Positions 1 through 5,229 of a stretch of 7,104 bases of DNA are shown here, one piece after another. The notes beneath the pieces are model-generated. The model did not search any database. It was not told where the DNA came from and worked only from the letters and a program-made list of their open reading frames with translations. The position numbers were made by a program, and so were the translations under genes. Origin of the DNA: Microcaldota archaeon (GTDB lineage: Archaea; Micrarchaeota; Micrarchaeia; Micrarchaeales; Micrarchaeaceae); assembly GCA_021836925.1 (NCBI GenBank), contig JAKBHG010000023.1, positions 1 to 7,104 on the forward strand, in the 5' to 3' direction. Each line of letters starts with the position of its first letter. Within the stretch, counting starts at the first letter, position 1.

Positions 1-187
1 GGAGTGCATGGTGCCGGACGAGTTCTACAACCGGCTGATGGCAGCCAAGAAGGAGCGCGGCTTGCGCATCATGTCCATCCTCATCGGCGGCGTGCCGCAG
101 GAGCTCACGCGCTGGTCAGATCGCGTCTGGGCAATCACACAACCGGATGACGAGGCCGCCGGCGAGATGTTCGCCGAGCTGATCTAA
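1..187 (+). CDS. C-terminal end of a VWA (von Willebrand factor A)-like protein, partial
   Basis: Reading in frame from base 2 gives 61 residues ending at TAA (185-187); the start lies outside the window. The segment has the look of the last third of a VWA fold: a helix rich in Lys/Arg (around MAAKKERGLRIM), a hydrophobic beta strand (ISILIGG-like, seen as MSILIGGVPQEL), then a short strand WAITQ and a final acidic helix ending in FAELI. Stand-alone VWA proteins of the CobT/CoxE type, paired with MoxR/CobS-type AAA ATPases, are known in bacteria and in many large tailed phages, where they are thought to act in complex remodelling. The metal-binding MIDAS motif (DxSxS) would be upstream and cannot be seen. 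Codon use (CGC, ATC, GCC, CTC) matches the next 650 bases and not the archaeal remainder. The fold assignment rests on pattern only. Confidence 0.6.
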   Translation, partial: ECMVPDEFYNRLMAAKKERGLRIMSILIGGVPQELTRWSDRVWAITQPDDEAAGEMFAELI

Positions 188-227
188 ACAGAGGGGCGGG
201 CGTCGAAGGGCGCTCGCCCTTATCTGT
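188..227 (+). terminator. Strong intergenic hairpin after the VWA gene stop
   Basis: ACAGA (188-192) pairs with TCTGT (223-227), and after a two-base bulge GGGGCGGGCG (193-202) pairs with CGCTCGCCCT (211-220) with two G-U pairs, around an eight-base loop. It begins directly after the TAA of the VWA gene and ends 29 bases before the next start codon. There is no T tract behind it, so it may be a weak terminator, an mRNA-processing or stability element, or an attenuator between two co-transcribed genes. Confidence 0.55.
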
Positions 228-244
228 GAGAGGCACCCACACGG

Positions 245-251
245 AAGGAGG
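245..251 (+). promoter_or_regulatory. Strong Shine-Dalgarno site for the ORF at 257
   Basis: AAGGAGG lies five bases before the ATG at 257. This near-perfect complement to the 16S rRNA tail fixes the start of the ORF and shows that its N-terminal half is a genuine gene start in its source genome rather than a chance extension of HisRS. Confidence 0.8.
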
Positions 252-256
252 ATCGC

Positions 257-1903
257 ATGAGCACCAAAATCTTCAACGGCTACATGCTGGGCTTCTCGGC
301 CATGACCGACATCTGGGTCATCGACCAGTGGGCCAGCGTGTTCCGCAAGCGCATCTCCCACATGGAGGACGACCTGCGGGCGAGGCTTTTCGCCACCGTA
401 ACGGCCACGCTCGTCGATCGCATCGCCCTACTCGATGATCCGAAGCGCCTGCTGTCAATCGTGAACGGACTGACCGACGAAAACGCCAAGACGCTTTCGG
501 ATCACCGGACCCCTTTCATGGTGGCCTTTGAGCACATCGCGAACCACGAGAAGAAGATCCGGGAGACCTCAATGCGGGACCCTGACTACGACTTTGAGTG
601 CAACGTGCAGATCCTCCATGTGCCCGGCCGGAACATCCTGTTGGCCATGCTGTTCACGGAGCAGGAAGCCTACCGCATCCTCTGGCGGAGAATGCCTCAT
701 GTGCAGGAGTACGCCTACTGGAACAGCACCGACCAGCCGTCCTACCTCACCGATGAGCAATGGGATCGCCGCCGGCGAGACTGGGACAAGGCCCTCGGCG
801 AGGATAACCAGAAAGAGCTGTTCGAGATCAATGTGGAGAATTTGGGCCTCAGGTTCGACCAGACGGTCTCGCTTGCGAGGTTCATGGCGATGCACCAGCA
901 GCTGCCCTTGCCATTCAAGAGGTACCAGATAGGCAAGGTATGGCGACTGGACGAACCGCAGAAGAACAGGTACAGGGAGATAACGCAGGCGGACGTGGAC
1001 ATAGTCGGCGGTAAGAGGGTAGTGACCGATGCAGAGGTACTCGCTGCGGCTATGACAGCATACGACAAGCTTGGAATCAGCTATATGGTGCGGATAAACG
1101 ACAGGAGAATCCTCAACGGCGCACTCGCCGCGTTCGGAGTGGCTGACGACCTCCAGGTAAAGGCGATTCGCGCCATAGACAAGCTCGACAAGATTGGAAA
1201 GGATGGCGTGACCGCGGAGCTGCTCAAGCTCGGGCTGAAGGAGGAGAGCGTGGACGGCGTGATGGCGTTTATAACCAAGGAGGGCATTAATGCGGAAAAG
1301 CTGGATTACGCGGAAAGCATAGTGAACGATAAGGAGTCGGTGAAGGAGCTGCGCGAGCTGCTCGACCTCATTAGCATGTACAAGCTCAACGGCGAGATTG
1401 AGGTGGACTTCTCTACGGCGAGAGGTTTAGATTATTATACTGGTGTAGTGTTCGAGACCATGGAGAAGAAGGGCGCCATGAAGTATTCGATGGGCAGCGG
1501 CGGTAGGTACGACAACCTGATAGGGAAGTGGGCCGGGAAGGAGCTTCCTGCAGTCGGAATATCGATAGGCATCGACAGGGTCATGGATTCGCTCGGATAT
1601 GAGAGCGCGCCGATCTACACTTACGCGGCCGCCTTCGTCGTGTACGTCAAGGAGGACAACTTCAAGTACGCGCTCACGGTCGCCAACGACCTAAGGGCAA
1701 AGGGGCTGAACATCGACATAAATCTTGCAGGCAAGAACCTCGCGAACCAGCTTGCATATGCTAACTCGCTTCACTTCAGCTACGCGATAATAATAGGCAA
1801 TGAGGAAGAGAAGCAGGGCAAGCTCAAGCTCAGGGACCTCTCTTCGGGCAGCGAGGAGCTGCTCTCGGTCGAAGAGGCGGTCGCCAGGCTGAGGAAAGAA
1901 TAA
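257..1903 (+). CDS. hisS: Chimeric ORF: unknown phage-like N terminus (residues 1-195) joined in frame to histidyl-tRNA synthetase lacking its N-terminal ~80 residues
   Basis: Residues 196-548 are class II HisRS, which charges tRNA-His with histidine in the cytoplasm. Visible are the histidine/ATP-site loop LRFDQT (198-203), motif 2 around RYREITQADVDIVG (238-251), the HisRS signature RGLDYYTG (389-396), the glycine-rich GSGGRYDNLIG (413-423), motif 3 GISIGIDRVM (434-443) and the C-terminal anticodon-binding domain (about 458-548). Motif 1 and the first dimer-interface strand, which should precede LRFDQT by some 75-80 residues, are absent. Residues 1-195 match no family I recognise and show none of the HisRS N-terminal features; they read like a soluble phage protein (MSTKIFNGY start, Trp/Arg-rich stretch 168-176). 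Arg codons are AGG/AGA in 2 of 17 cases before residue 196 and 15 of 19 after it; none of the 12 Ile codons before it is ATA, but many after are. As written the protein would not be a competent HisRS. An assembly chimera is most likely; a true recombinant pseudogene is possible. Confidence 0.85.
   Translation: MSTKIFNGYMLGFSAMTDIWVIDQWASVFRKRISHMEDDLRARLFATVTATLVDRIALLDDPKRLLSIVNGLTDENAKTLSDHRTPFMVAFEHIANHEKKIRETSMRDPDYDFECNVQILHVPGRNILLAMLFTEQEAYRILWRRMPHVQEYAYWNSTDQPSYLTDEQWDRRRRDWDKALGEDNQKELFEINVENLGLRFDQTVSLARFMAMHQQLPLPFKRYQIGKVWRLDEPQKNRYREITQADVDIVGGKRVVTDAEVLAAAMTAYDKLGISYMVRINDRRILNGALAAFGVADDLQVKAIRAIDKLDKIGKDGVTAELLKLGLKEESVDGVMAFITKEGINAEKLDYAESIVNDKESVKELRELLDLISMYKLNGEIEVDFSTARGLDYYTGVVFETMEKKGAMKYSMGSGGRYDNLIGKWAGKELPAVGISIGIDRVMDSLGYESAPIYTYAAAFVVYVKEDNFKYALTVANDLRAKGLNIDINLAGKNLANQLAYANSLHFSYAIIIGNEEEKQGKLKLRDLSSGSEELLSVEEAVARLRKE
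836..848. other. Probable chimera/recombination junction
   Basis: HisRS similarity starts abruptly at codon 196 (bases 842-844) and everything upstream has different codon use and gene content. The exact breakpoint cannot be placed better than a few bases because I see no repeat or insertion-sequence end, and no target duplication, on either side. Confidence 0.7.
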
Positions 1904-1929
1904 CGTTTACACACGACACACGTGATTAT

Positions 1930-2472
1930 ATGGCTAAATCTGAGGTAGAAGCGGTAACGGAAGAGGCGATTGCGAAGGGAGGGGTGCTCGTCAAGATGTA
2001 CTTTGACATGCAGAGCAAGGAAAAGGACCAGCTCCAGCCTCTTATGGTCGACCTGATAAACAAGCACCTCCTCAAGGAGAACGGCGTGATCTACTGCTAC
2101 GGCGCAGTCGAAGAGCCACTCGAGAACAAGGGGATATTCGTGACAAGCGCAGAGGTAACCCTGCTCGTCAAAAACTTCTTCGCGCTGGTGAGCATAGCGT
2201 TCAACTACGCGCCTGCGGGTGTGGAGATAGTAAAACCGATGAAGGAGATGAAGCTCAACGTGAACGACCTTCAATCCATGCTGGTGGACCTGTCGCAGCT
2301 GTCTCTCGGCTACTCAAAGTTCATGCTGGAGCGCGTGCTTAAGCCGGAGGACCTGCAGAACATAGAGAAGCAGATAGAGAACAGGATAGAGATGGGCAAG
2401 AAGCTCATGGAGAACAAGGGACAGGGCGATAGCGACAACAAAACAGCTGAGGAAGGTAAGGGAAAGCCGTAA
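1930..2472 (+). CDS. Conserved-looking protein of unknown function, 180 residues, downstream of HisRS
   Basis: I do not recognise the family. The protein has no signal peptide or membrane segment. Residues 1-115 look like a mixed alpha/beta domain with hydrophobic strands (GGVLVKMYFDM near 17-27, GVIYCYGAVEEP near 52-63, GIFVTSAEVTLLV near 68-80), a hydrophobic helix (NFFALVSIAFNY) and a strand ending GVEIVKP; residues 120-165 are helical and amphipathic, and the tail is charged and disordered (Lys/Glu/Gly/Asp). It begins 26 bases after the HisRS stop on the same strand, so the two are probably co-transcribed. A GTGAT just before the ATG is a weak match to an archaeal ribosome-binding site. 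Codon use is the same as in the HisRS part (AGG, ATA, AAG). Coding confidence is high; function is open. The company of HisRS hints at a housekeeping role but proves nothing. Confidence 0.85.
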   Translation: MAKSEVEAVTEEAIAKGGVLVKMYFDMQSKEKDQLQPLMVDLINKHLLKENGVIYCYGAVEEPLENKGIFVTSAEVTLLVKNFFALVSIAFNYAPAGVEIVKPMKEMKLNVNDLQSMLVDLSQLSLGYSKFMLERVLKPEDLQNIEKQIENRIEMGKKLMENKGQGDSDNKTAEEGKGKP

Positions 2473-2482
2473 TTACACGGCT
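2465..2482. terminator. Hairpin shared by two convergent gene ends
   Basis: AGCCGT (2465-2470) and ACGGCT (2477-2482) are perfect inverted repeats around the loop AATTAC. The element includes the last bases and the stop codon of the rightward gene (TAA 2470-2472) and reaches into the stop of the leftward gene (TAG, 2483-2481). The gap between the two genes is only eight bases. No T tract follows on either strand, so bidirectional termination is an inference from position. Confidence 0.4.
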
Positions 2483-2693
2483 ATCTCAATCCCCTACCCC
2501 TCAAAAACAGTCTTTTTATCAAACCCTTCTTTTCCTGAGGTTTGACTTTGTACTCGACATGCCATGAAAGGCCAGGCACGTCCGTGACGATCCTTATGTT
2601 GGGATCCTCGAGAAGCTTCTGGATCGGACTCTTGTACGCATCAGTGGTTCTCCTTTCCTGCTCTGATTCCTTGTAGTTTGCCATGTTGTACAT
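2481..2693 (-). CDS. Small basic protein of unknown function, second gene of a leftward pair
   Basis: From ATG at 2693 the product is 70 residues (MYNMANYKES...). A GTG at 2699 directly abuts the TGA of the upstream gene and would add two residues; a third option is ATG at 2684. I prefer 2693 because GAGGTGA, overlapping the upstream stop codon, lies six bases before it. The N-terminal third is polar and charged (KESEQERRTT), the middle has the strand-like IRIVTDVPGLSWHVEYKV, and the C terminus is strongly basic (KKGLIKRLFLRGRGLR), which could bind nucleic acid or an acidic partner. I know no family for it. The tight coupling to the RAM-like gene upstream suggests that the two are translated together and act together. 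Confidence 0.65.
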   Translation of the reverse strand: MYNMANYKESEQERRTTDAYKSPIQKLLEDPNIRIVTDVPGLSWHVEYKVKPQEKKGLIKRLFLRGRGLR

Positions 2694-2699
2694 CTCCAC

Positions 2700-3035
2700 T
2701 CACCTCTTCGCCCTGTAGTTCGTCGTCATCGACATATCGGCAATGCGGCCGAACTTCGTGCCGATGCGATTGCCAATGTAGGTAACCACATTCTGTGGCT
2801 CCATTCCATCCTTGAACCGTGTCTTCAGAAGGATCGCGTCATCTGCGCTCGCTGTCGTTATGAAGACCTCCGCGACGCTGTTCAGGCGCATGACCCTGTC
2901 GGCCAGTTCGTCGAGGTTCACCTCGTTCCTTGCACCTGCAAGGTACATCTTGAAGAACCTCTTTCCCTGGTTGGTTATGAGCAGTTGGTATTTGCCCCTA
3001 CCATTCCTCTCTTCGTTTTTGCCATTGTTGTTCAT
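2700..3035 (-). CDS. Small protein resembling a stand-alone Lrp/AsnC-type RAM (ligand-binding) domain
   Basis: The product is 111 residues from ATG at 3035, chosen because GGAGG (3045-3041) precedes it by five bases; an upstream in-frame TTG at 3050 has no such site. After a polar Asn/Lys/Glu-rich leader, the order of predicted elements is beta (KYQLLITNQ), beta (RFFKMYLAG), helix (DELADRVMRL), beta (VAEVFITTAS), beta (AILLKTRFKD), helix (EPQNVVTYIGNRIG), beta (GRIADMSMTTNYR). The run from FKMYL on, with a V..V..TT..D..L..K.RF pattern, is like the beta-alpha-beta-beta-alpha-beta RAM domain of Lrp/AsnC regulators, which binds small molecules and builds oligomers. There is no helix-turn-helix, so it is not a DNA-binding regulator alone. 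It lies divergent to a large double-Lrp gene. The fold is an inference from pattern and the function unknown. Confidence 0.75.
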   Translation of the reverse strand: MNNNGKNEERNGRGKYQLLITNQGKRFFKMYLAGARNEVNLDELADRVMRLNSVAEVFITTASADDAILLKTRFKDGMEPQNVVTYIGNRIGTKFGRIADMSMTTNYRAKR

Positions 3036-3040
3036 CCACT

Positions 3041-3045
3041 CCTCC
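3041..3045 (-). promoter_or_regulatory. Ribosome-binding site deciding the start at 3035
   Basis: On the minus strand GGAGG, within a longer AAGGAGGAG, lies five bases before the ATG at 3035. It favours this start over the upstream TTG at 3050, which overlaps the site itself. Confidence 0.7.
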
Positions 3046-3055
3046 TTCAATCATT

Positions 3056-3199
3056 ATGACTGGAATGGACCAGAAGCAGAGTATGGCCCCGGCTCAAATG
3101 GGAAATGAACCTATTGGTGGGAGAACTGAATTCGGATTTGAACTTGCACCACGCGTTGTTTCCAACCACACCCCAGTCATGATTATGATACCAGCATAG
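3056..3199 (+). CDS. Possible small ORF of 47 codons in the divergent spacer
   Basis: ATG 3056 to TAG 3197-3199 is open for 47 codons and encodes a Met-rich peptide (six Met) beginning MTGMDQKQSM and ending VMIMIPA, with no Cys and no obvious membrane segment. Codon choice is mixed and like that of the 3350 gene. Against it: no Shine-Dalgarno site, no clear TATA box at the right distance, and a start only 20 bases from the start of the divergent gene at 3035, so its promoter would have to lie inside that gene. It could be a leaderless small protein or chance open sequence. Confidence 0.35.
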   Translation: MTGMDQKQSMAPAQMGNEPIGGRTEFGFELAPRVVSNHTPVMIMIPA

Positions 3200-3206
3200 G
3201 TGGTAT
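3188..3206. promoter_or_regulatory. Inverted repeat ATACCA-N7-TGGTAT
   Basis: Perfect six-base arms (3188-3193 and 3201-3206) around GCATAGG. The right arm overlaps a TATA-like TATAAAAA (3204-3211) about 145 bases before the 3350 start. It could be an operator that blocks TBP binding, or a small terminator after the 47-codon ORF, whose TAG lies in its loop. Confidence 0.4.
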
Positions 3207-3224
3207 AAAAACGGACTGGAATCC

Positions 3225-3243
3225 TTAATGAAAATTTCATTAA
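3225..3243. promoter_or_regulatory. Perfect 19-base palindrome, candidate Lrp-type operator
   Basis: TTAATGAAAATTTCATTAA has nine-base arms around one central A. Lrp/AsnC proteins bind short AT-centred dyads near their own genes, and this one lies 59 bases upstream of the TATA box of a double-Lrp gene. Autoregulation is therefore a reasonable inference, as activator or distal repressor site, but the sequence alone cannot show which protein binds. Confidence 0.5.
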
Positions 3244-3301
3244 ACGAAGCAATAAAAATTGAAGTAAAATTGTACTAACGTTTAACAATTATTGCTATTC
3301 G

Positions 3302-3312
3302 TTTATATAAAA
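3302..3312 (+). promoter_or_regulatory. TATA box of the double-Lrp gene
   Basis: TTTATATAAAA is a good archaeal TATA element, centred about 43 bases before the ATG at 3350. With the usual 25-27 base spacing, transcription would start near 3333 and give a leader of under 20 bases. That leader is AT-only and has no Shine-Dalgarno site, in contrast to the neighbouring genes. Confidence 0.65.
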
Positions 3313-3349
3313 GCAAATATATAATAATTAAGATATTAATAAATAAATC

Positions 3350-4912
3350 ATGAAACGTGAGAACCTTCCAGATGCCGTCAGAAAGAAGCTTGAGGCACTG
3401 GAGACTGAAACAGGCAGGAACCTGTATGTTCTCAGCGTTCACAATGATACTTACTACGTCTACTCCTCTGGAAGAGTAACAATCAAGGAAACAGGCAGGA
3501 GCAAGTACGCCGTAAAATATATTGGTAGAATAGATGGTAATGGCGAGTATCTAGCACCAAAATATACTGAAGCAACTCCTTTCACAGACCCTTTGCACAT
3601 TAACAAGAAAGTTAAGGAGGCAATACGTCAGCTAAAGCATACCTACAGCAACCTCACAGTAGCGCCAAAAGATAACTTCTTTTATCTGTATGATACCGAG
3701 TTCCCAGAAGCGCCTACATTCATCGGCTCGATAGACAGGGAAGGTAATGTAACATTTGGGAAGAGTACCGTTGAGAATACTAAGGGCGGGATAGCCGGGT
3801 CCGACAGTCAGGACCTTATCATACTCAGGTGCCTGAGTATGAATGCAAAGATGCCGCTGCGTTCTATAGGTATCCTAGCAGATGTAACATCTGGCACTGT
3901 ACTGAAAAGGAAGAGGGATCTGGAGAAAAGGTTCGGCATAAGGTATATTGCCGAAATTGACTTGCAGGAACTTGGATACAATAAGTACTGGTGTTTTGTG
4001 AAGTTCGACGAAGTGGTGCCAAGCATAGAGACTCTGAGGAAGGTCCTGTCAAAGGAGCCAAGGGTACAGATGGCAGCGATGGTGAAGGGAAATTATGACA
4101 TTGCTATGTACTTTATAGCGAAGAATAACGATGACATAACCAACACGATATACATGCTGAGACAGGGCCCATTGAAGGACTACAAATCGTCATGGTATTT
4201 GACTCCCTACAACAATTACTACGGCTACATACCTCTACGCGACGAATTCTTTGACATTATAGAAAGGGACAAGGTATGGATCAGGGAAAGGGATGATCCC
4301 GTGAAGCCGAAGGACAAGATAACCTATTCGGAGTACGTTACCCTGAGAGAACTGAACACAAATGGGGACTCAGACTTCACCGAAATAGCAGAGAGATTCA
4401 AGCTCAAGCCTTACAATGTCCAGTATGCGTATCATGCGTTGAGAGAGAAATACAGATTCCTAAAGAGGGTAACGCTCACGATGCACAATATGCCAGCAGA
4501 ATACAACGCTATACTTATCGCAAAAACACAGGACATGGCGGCATTTCAGGACACGAGAAAGAACCTCATGCTTAATGTCATAGAGGAGAAGGCACCAATA
4601 AACAAGTACACACTTGAGGGGGATATTTCATCCCCTGATAGTATTATGTTCATCGCCCCTGTCTTTTCCGGCAGCGGTCTCGCGGATCTCAAGAGGAACC
4701 TTTTGGACGCAGTCAAGGGAATAGAAGTTGAAGACATGATTGTGACAGACATAATCGTGGGGAGGCTGTGCTACAGGCTGTTCGACAACATGTATTCAAA
4801 CCAGTATAAGCGCCTAGTAGAAATTTATAAACTCAAAACTTATGATAATATGATTCTGTACGATAAAGAGATATCTACAACTACTGAAGAAACAACGATA
4901 GAAGTAGATTAG
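3350..4912 (+). CDS. Large regulator with two Lrp/AsnC-like modules and a duplicated N-terminal segment
   Basis: The product has 520 residues, against about 150 for an ordinary Lrp. Residues 150-200 form an AsnC-type helix-turn-helix (D-LIILRCLSMNAKMPL, then a recognition helix around SGTVLKRKRDLEKR, then the GIRYIAEID strand), followed by a RAM-like domain (about 210-275) that starts LGYNKYWCFVKF. Residues 325-372 look like a second, more diverged winged helix (TYSEYVTLREL, FTEIAERF, VQYAYHALREKY), followed by a second RAM-like domain (about 375-475). The first 140 residues hold two similar segments: NLYVLSVHNDTYYVY with YIGRIDGNGEYLAPK (24-71), and NLTVAPKDNFFYLY with FIGSIDREGNVTFGK (101-138). 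The pattern recalls the YxYxx...YLGRI strands found in front of some archaeal transposases and small DNA-binding proteins. The C-terminal tail is Thr/Glu-rich. It probably works as a DNA-binding transcription regulator, perhaps acting as an internal dimer. Ligand and targets are unknown. Confidence 0.85.
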   Translation: MKRENLPDAVRKKLEALETETGRNLYVLSVHNDTYYVYSSGRVTIKETGRSKYAVKYIGRIDGNGEYLAPKYTEATPFTDPLHINKKVKEAIRQLKHTYSNLTVAPKDNFFYLYDTEFPEAPTFIGSIDREGNVTFGKSTVENTKGGIAGSDSQDLIILRCLSMNAKMPLRSIGILADVTSGTVLKRKRDLEKRFGIRYIAEIDLQELGYNKYWCFVKFDEVVPSIETLRKVLSKEPRVQMAAMVKGNYDIAMYFIAKNNDDITNTIYMLRQGPLKDYKSSWYLTPYNNYYGYIPLRDEFFDIIERDKVWIRERDDPVKPKDKITYSEYVTLRELNTNGDSDFTEIAERFKLKPYNVQYAYHALREKYRFLKRVTLTMHNMPAEYNAILIAKTQDMAAFQDTRKNLMLNVIEEKAPINKYTLEGDISSPDSIMFIAPVFSGSGLADLKRNLLDAVKGIEVEDMIVTDIIVGRLCYRLFDNMYSNQYKRLVEIYKLKTYDNMILYDKEISTTTEETTIEVD

Positions 4913-5048
4913 ACAATTAAATATATTAATAAAGTAAGTTTATCCGCCCTTTCCTTCCTTCTCAGGATCCATTGCTATACACCCAGAGTGTATTGTCTGA
5001 TAAGCTTTTTAAAGGTTCTTGGGTGCAAAGCATACAAGTAGAAAGGGC
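4913..5048. other. Convergent spacer between the Lrp-like gene and L24e
   Basis: Both neighbouring genes end here. On the plus strand a pyrimidine-rich run (about 4941-4963, CCCTTTCCTTCCTTCTC) and CTTTTT (5005-5010) could stop the rightward transcript, in the T-rich manner of archaeal terminators. A dyad ATACAC-N5-GTGTAT lies at 4977-4993. On the minus strand TTTAAAAAG (5013-5005) looks like a TATA box, but only a ten-codon ORF (ATG 4972) follows it. Confidence 0.45.
4977..4993. terminator. Small inverted repeat ATACAC-N5-GTGTAT
   Basis: Six-base perfect arms (4977-4982 and 4988-4993) around CCAGA, between two convergent genes. On the plus strand a T tract (5006-5010) follows 13 bases later, so a role in ending the rightward transcript is possible. 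An operator for a minus-strand transcript is the alternative. Confidence 0.3.
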
Positions 5049-5219
5049 TCACTTCTGCTTCAGGTGCGACGCGACCTCCTTCTTGTTTATCTTCTTGTGG
5101 GTCCTGTTGCTGCTTTTGAAGCACCTGCTAGAGCAGTAGTACCTTAGCGTGCCTGTCCTGGTCACGTACATGGTGCCTGTGCCTTTTGGTATCTCCTTTG
5201 AACAGTATGTGCATTTCAT
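5049..5219 (-). CDS. rpl24e: Ribosomal protein L24e (eL24), zinc-finger type
   Basis: ATG at 5219 to TGA at 5051-5049 gives 56 residues, a usual length for archaeal L24e. It is a small basic protein of the large ribosomal subunit. The four zinc ligands are present: C3 and C6 in MKCTYCSKEI, and C29 and C33 in YYCSSRCF. Between them is the family's GTGTMYVTRTGTLRYYC strand pair. The C terminus is Lys-rich (THKKINKK). The gene starts ten bases after the S28e stop, with GGTG in the gap as ribosome-binding site, so it is the last gene of the L7Ae-S28e-L24e operon. In many archaea this cluster continues with ndk and infB; here it ends, and the convergent Lrp-like gene follows. Confidence 0.93.
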   Translation of the reverse strand: MKCTYCSKEIPKGTGTMYVTRTGTLRYYCSSRCFKSSNRTHKKINKKEVASHLKQK

Positions 5220-5229
5220 GGCAGCACCA

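Larger units (their letters stand above)
3036..3349. other. 314-base divergent spacer with dyads and promoter elements
   Basis: The spacer separates the leftward pair at 2481-3035 from the large Lrp-like gene at 3350. It holds the possible 47-codon ORF in its left half. The right half is very AT-rich and carries two inverted repeats (3188-3206, 3225-3243), a TATA-like TATAAAAA (3204-3211) and the promoter TATA box at 3302-3312. I find no convincing tRNA or insertion-sequence end here. Confidence 0.6.

Noticed and set aside
3110..3150. tRNA-like 3' end on the minus strand (GTTCAAATCC followed by TCTCCCACCA)
   Set aside because: The loop consensus fits, but the T stem does not pair, and no matching acceptor 5' strand (GGGAGAA) or anticodon arm lies upstream. 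It is also inside the 47-codon ORF.
3094..3288. Minus-strand 64-codon ORF in the divergent spacer
   Set aside because: It crosses both palindromes and the AT-rich promoter region, has no ribosome-binding site and has a composition expected of chance translation.
3286..3349. AT-rich stretch as a possible replication origin
   Set aside because: No origin-recognition-box repeats and no neighbouring orc1/cdc6 gene; a TATA promoter explains the AT richness.
4940..4972. Ten-codon minus-strand ORF MDPEKEGKGG
   Set aside because: Too short to support as a gene without conservation data, and it has no ribosome-binding site; kept only as part of the spacer description.
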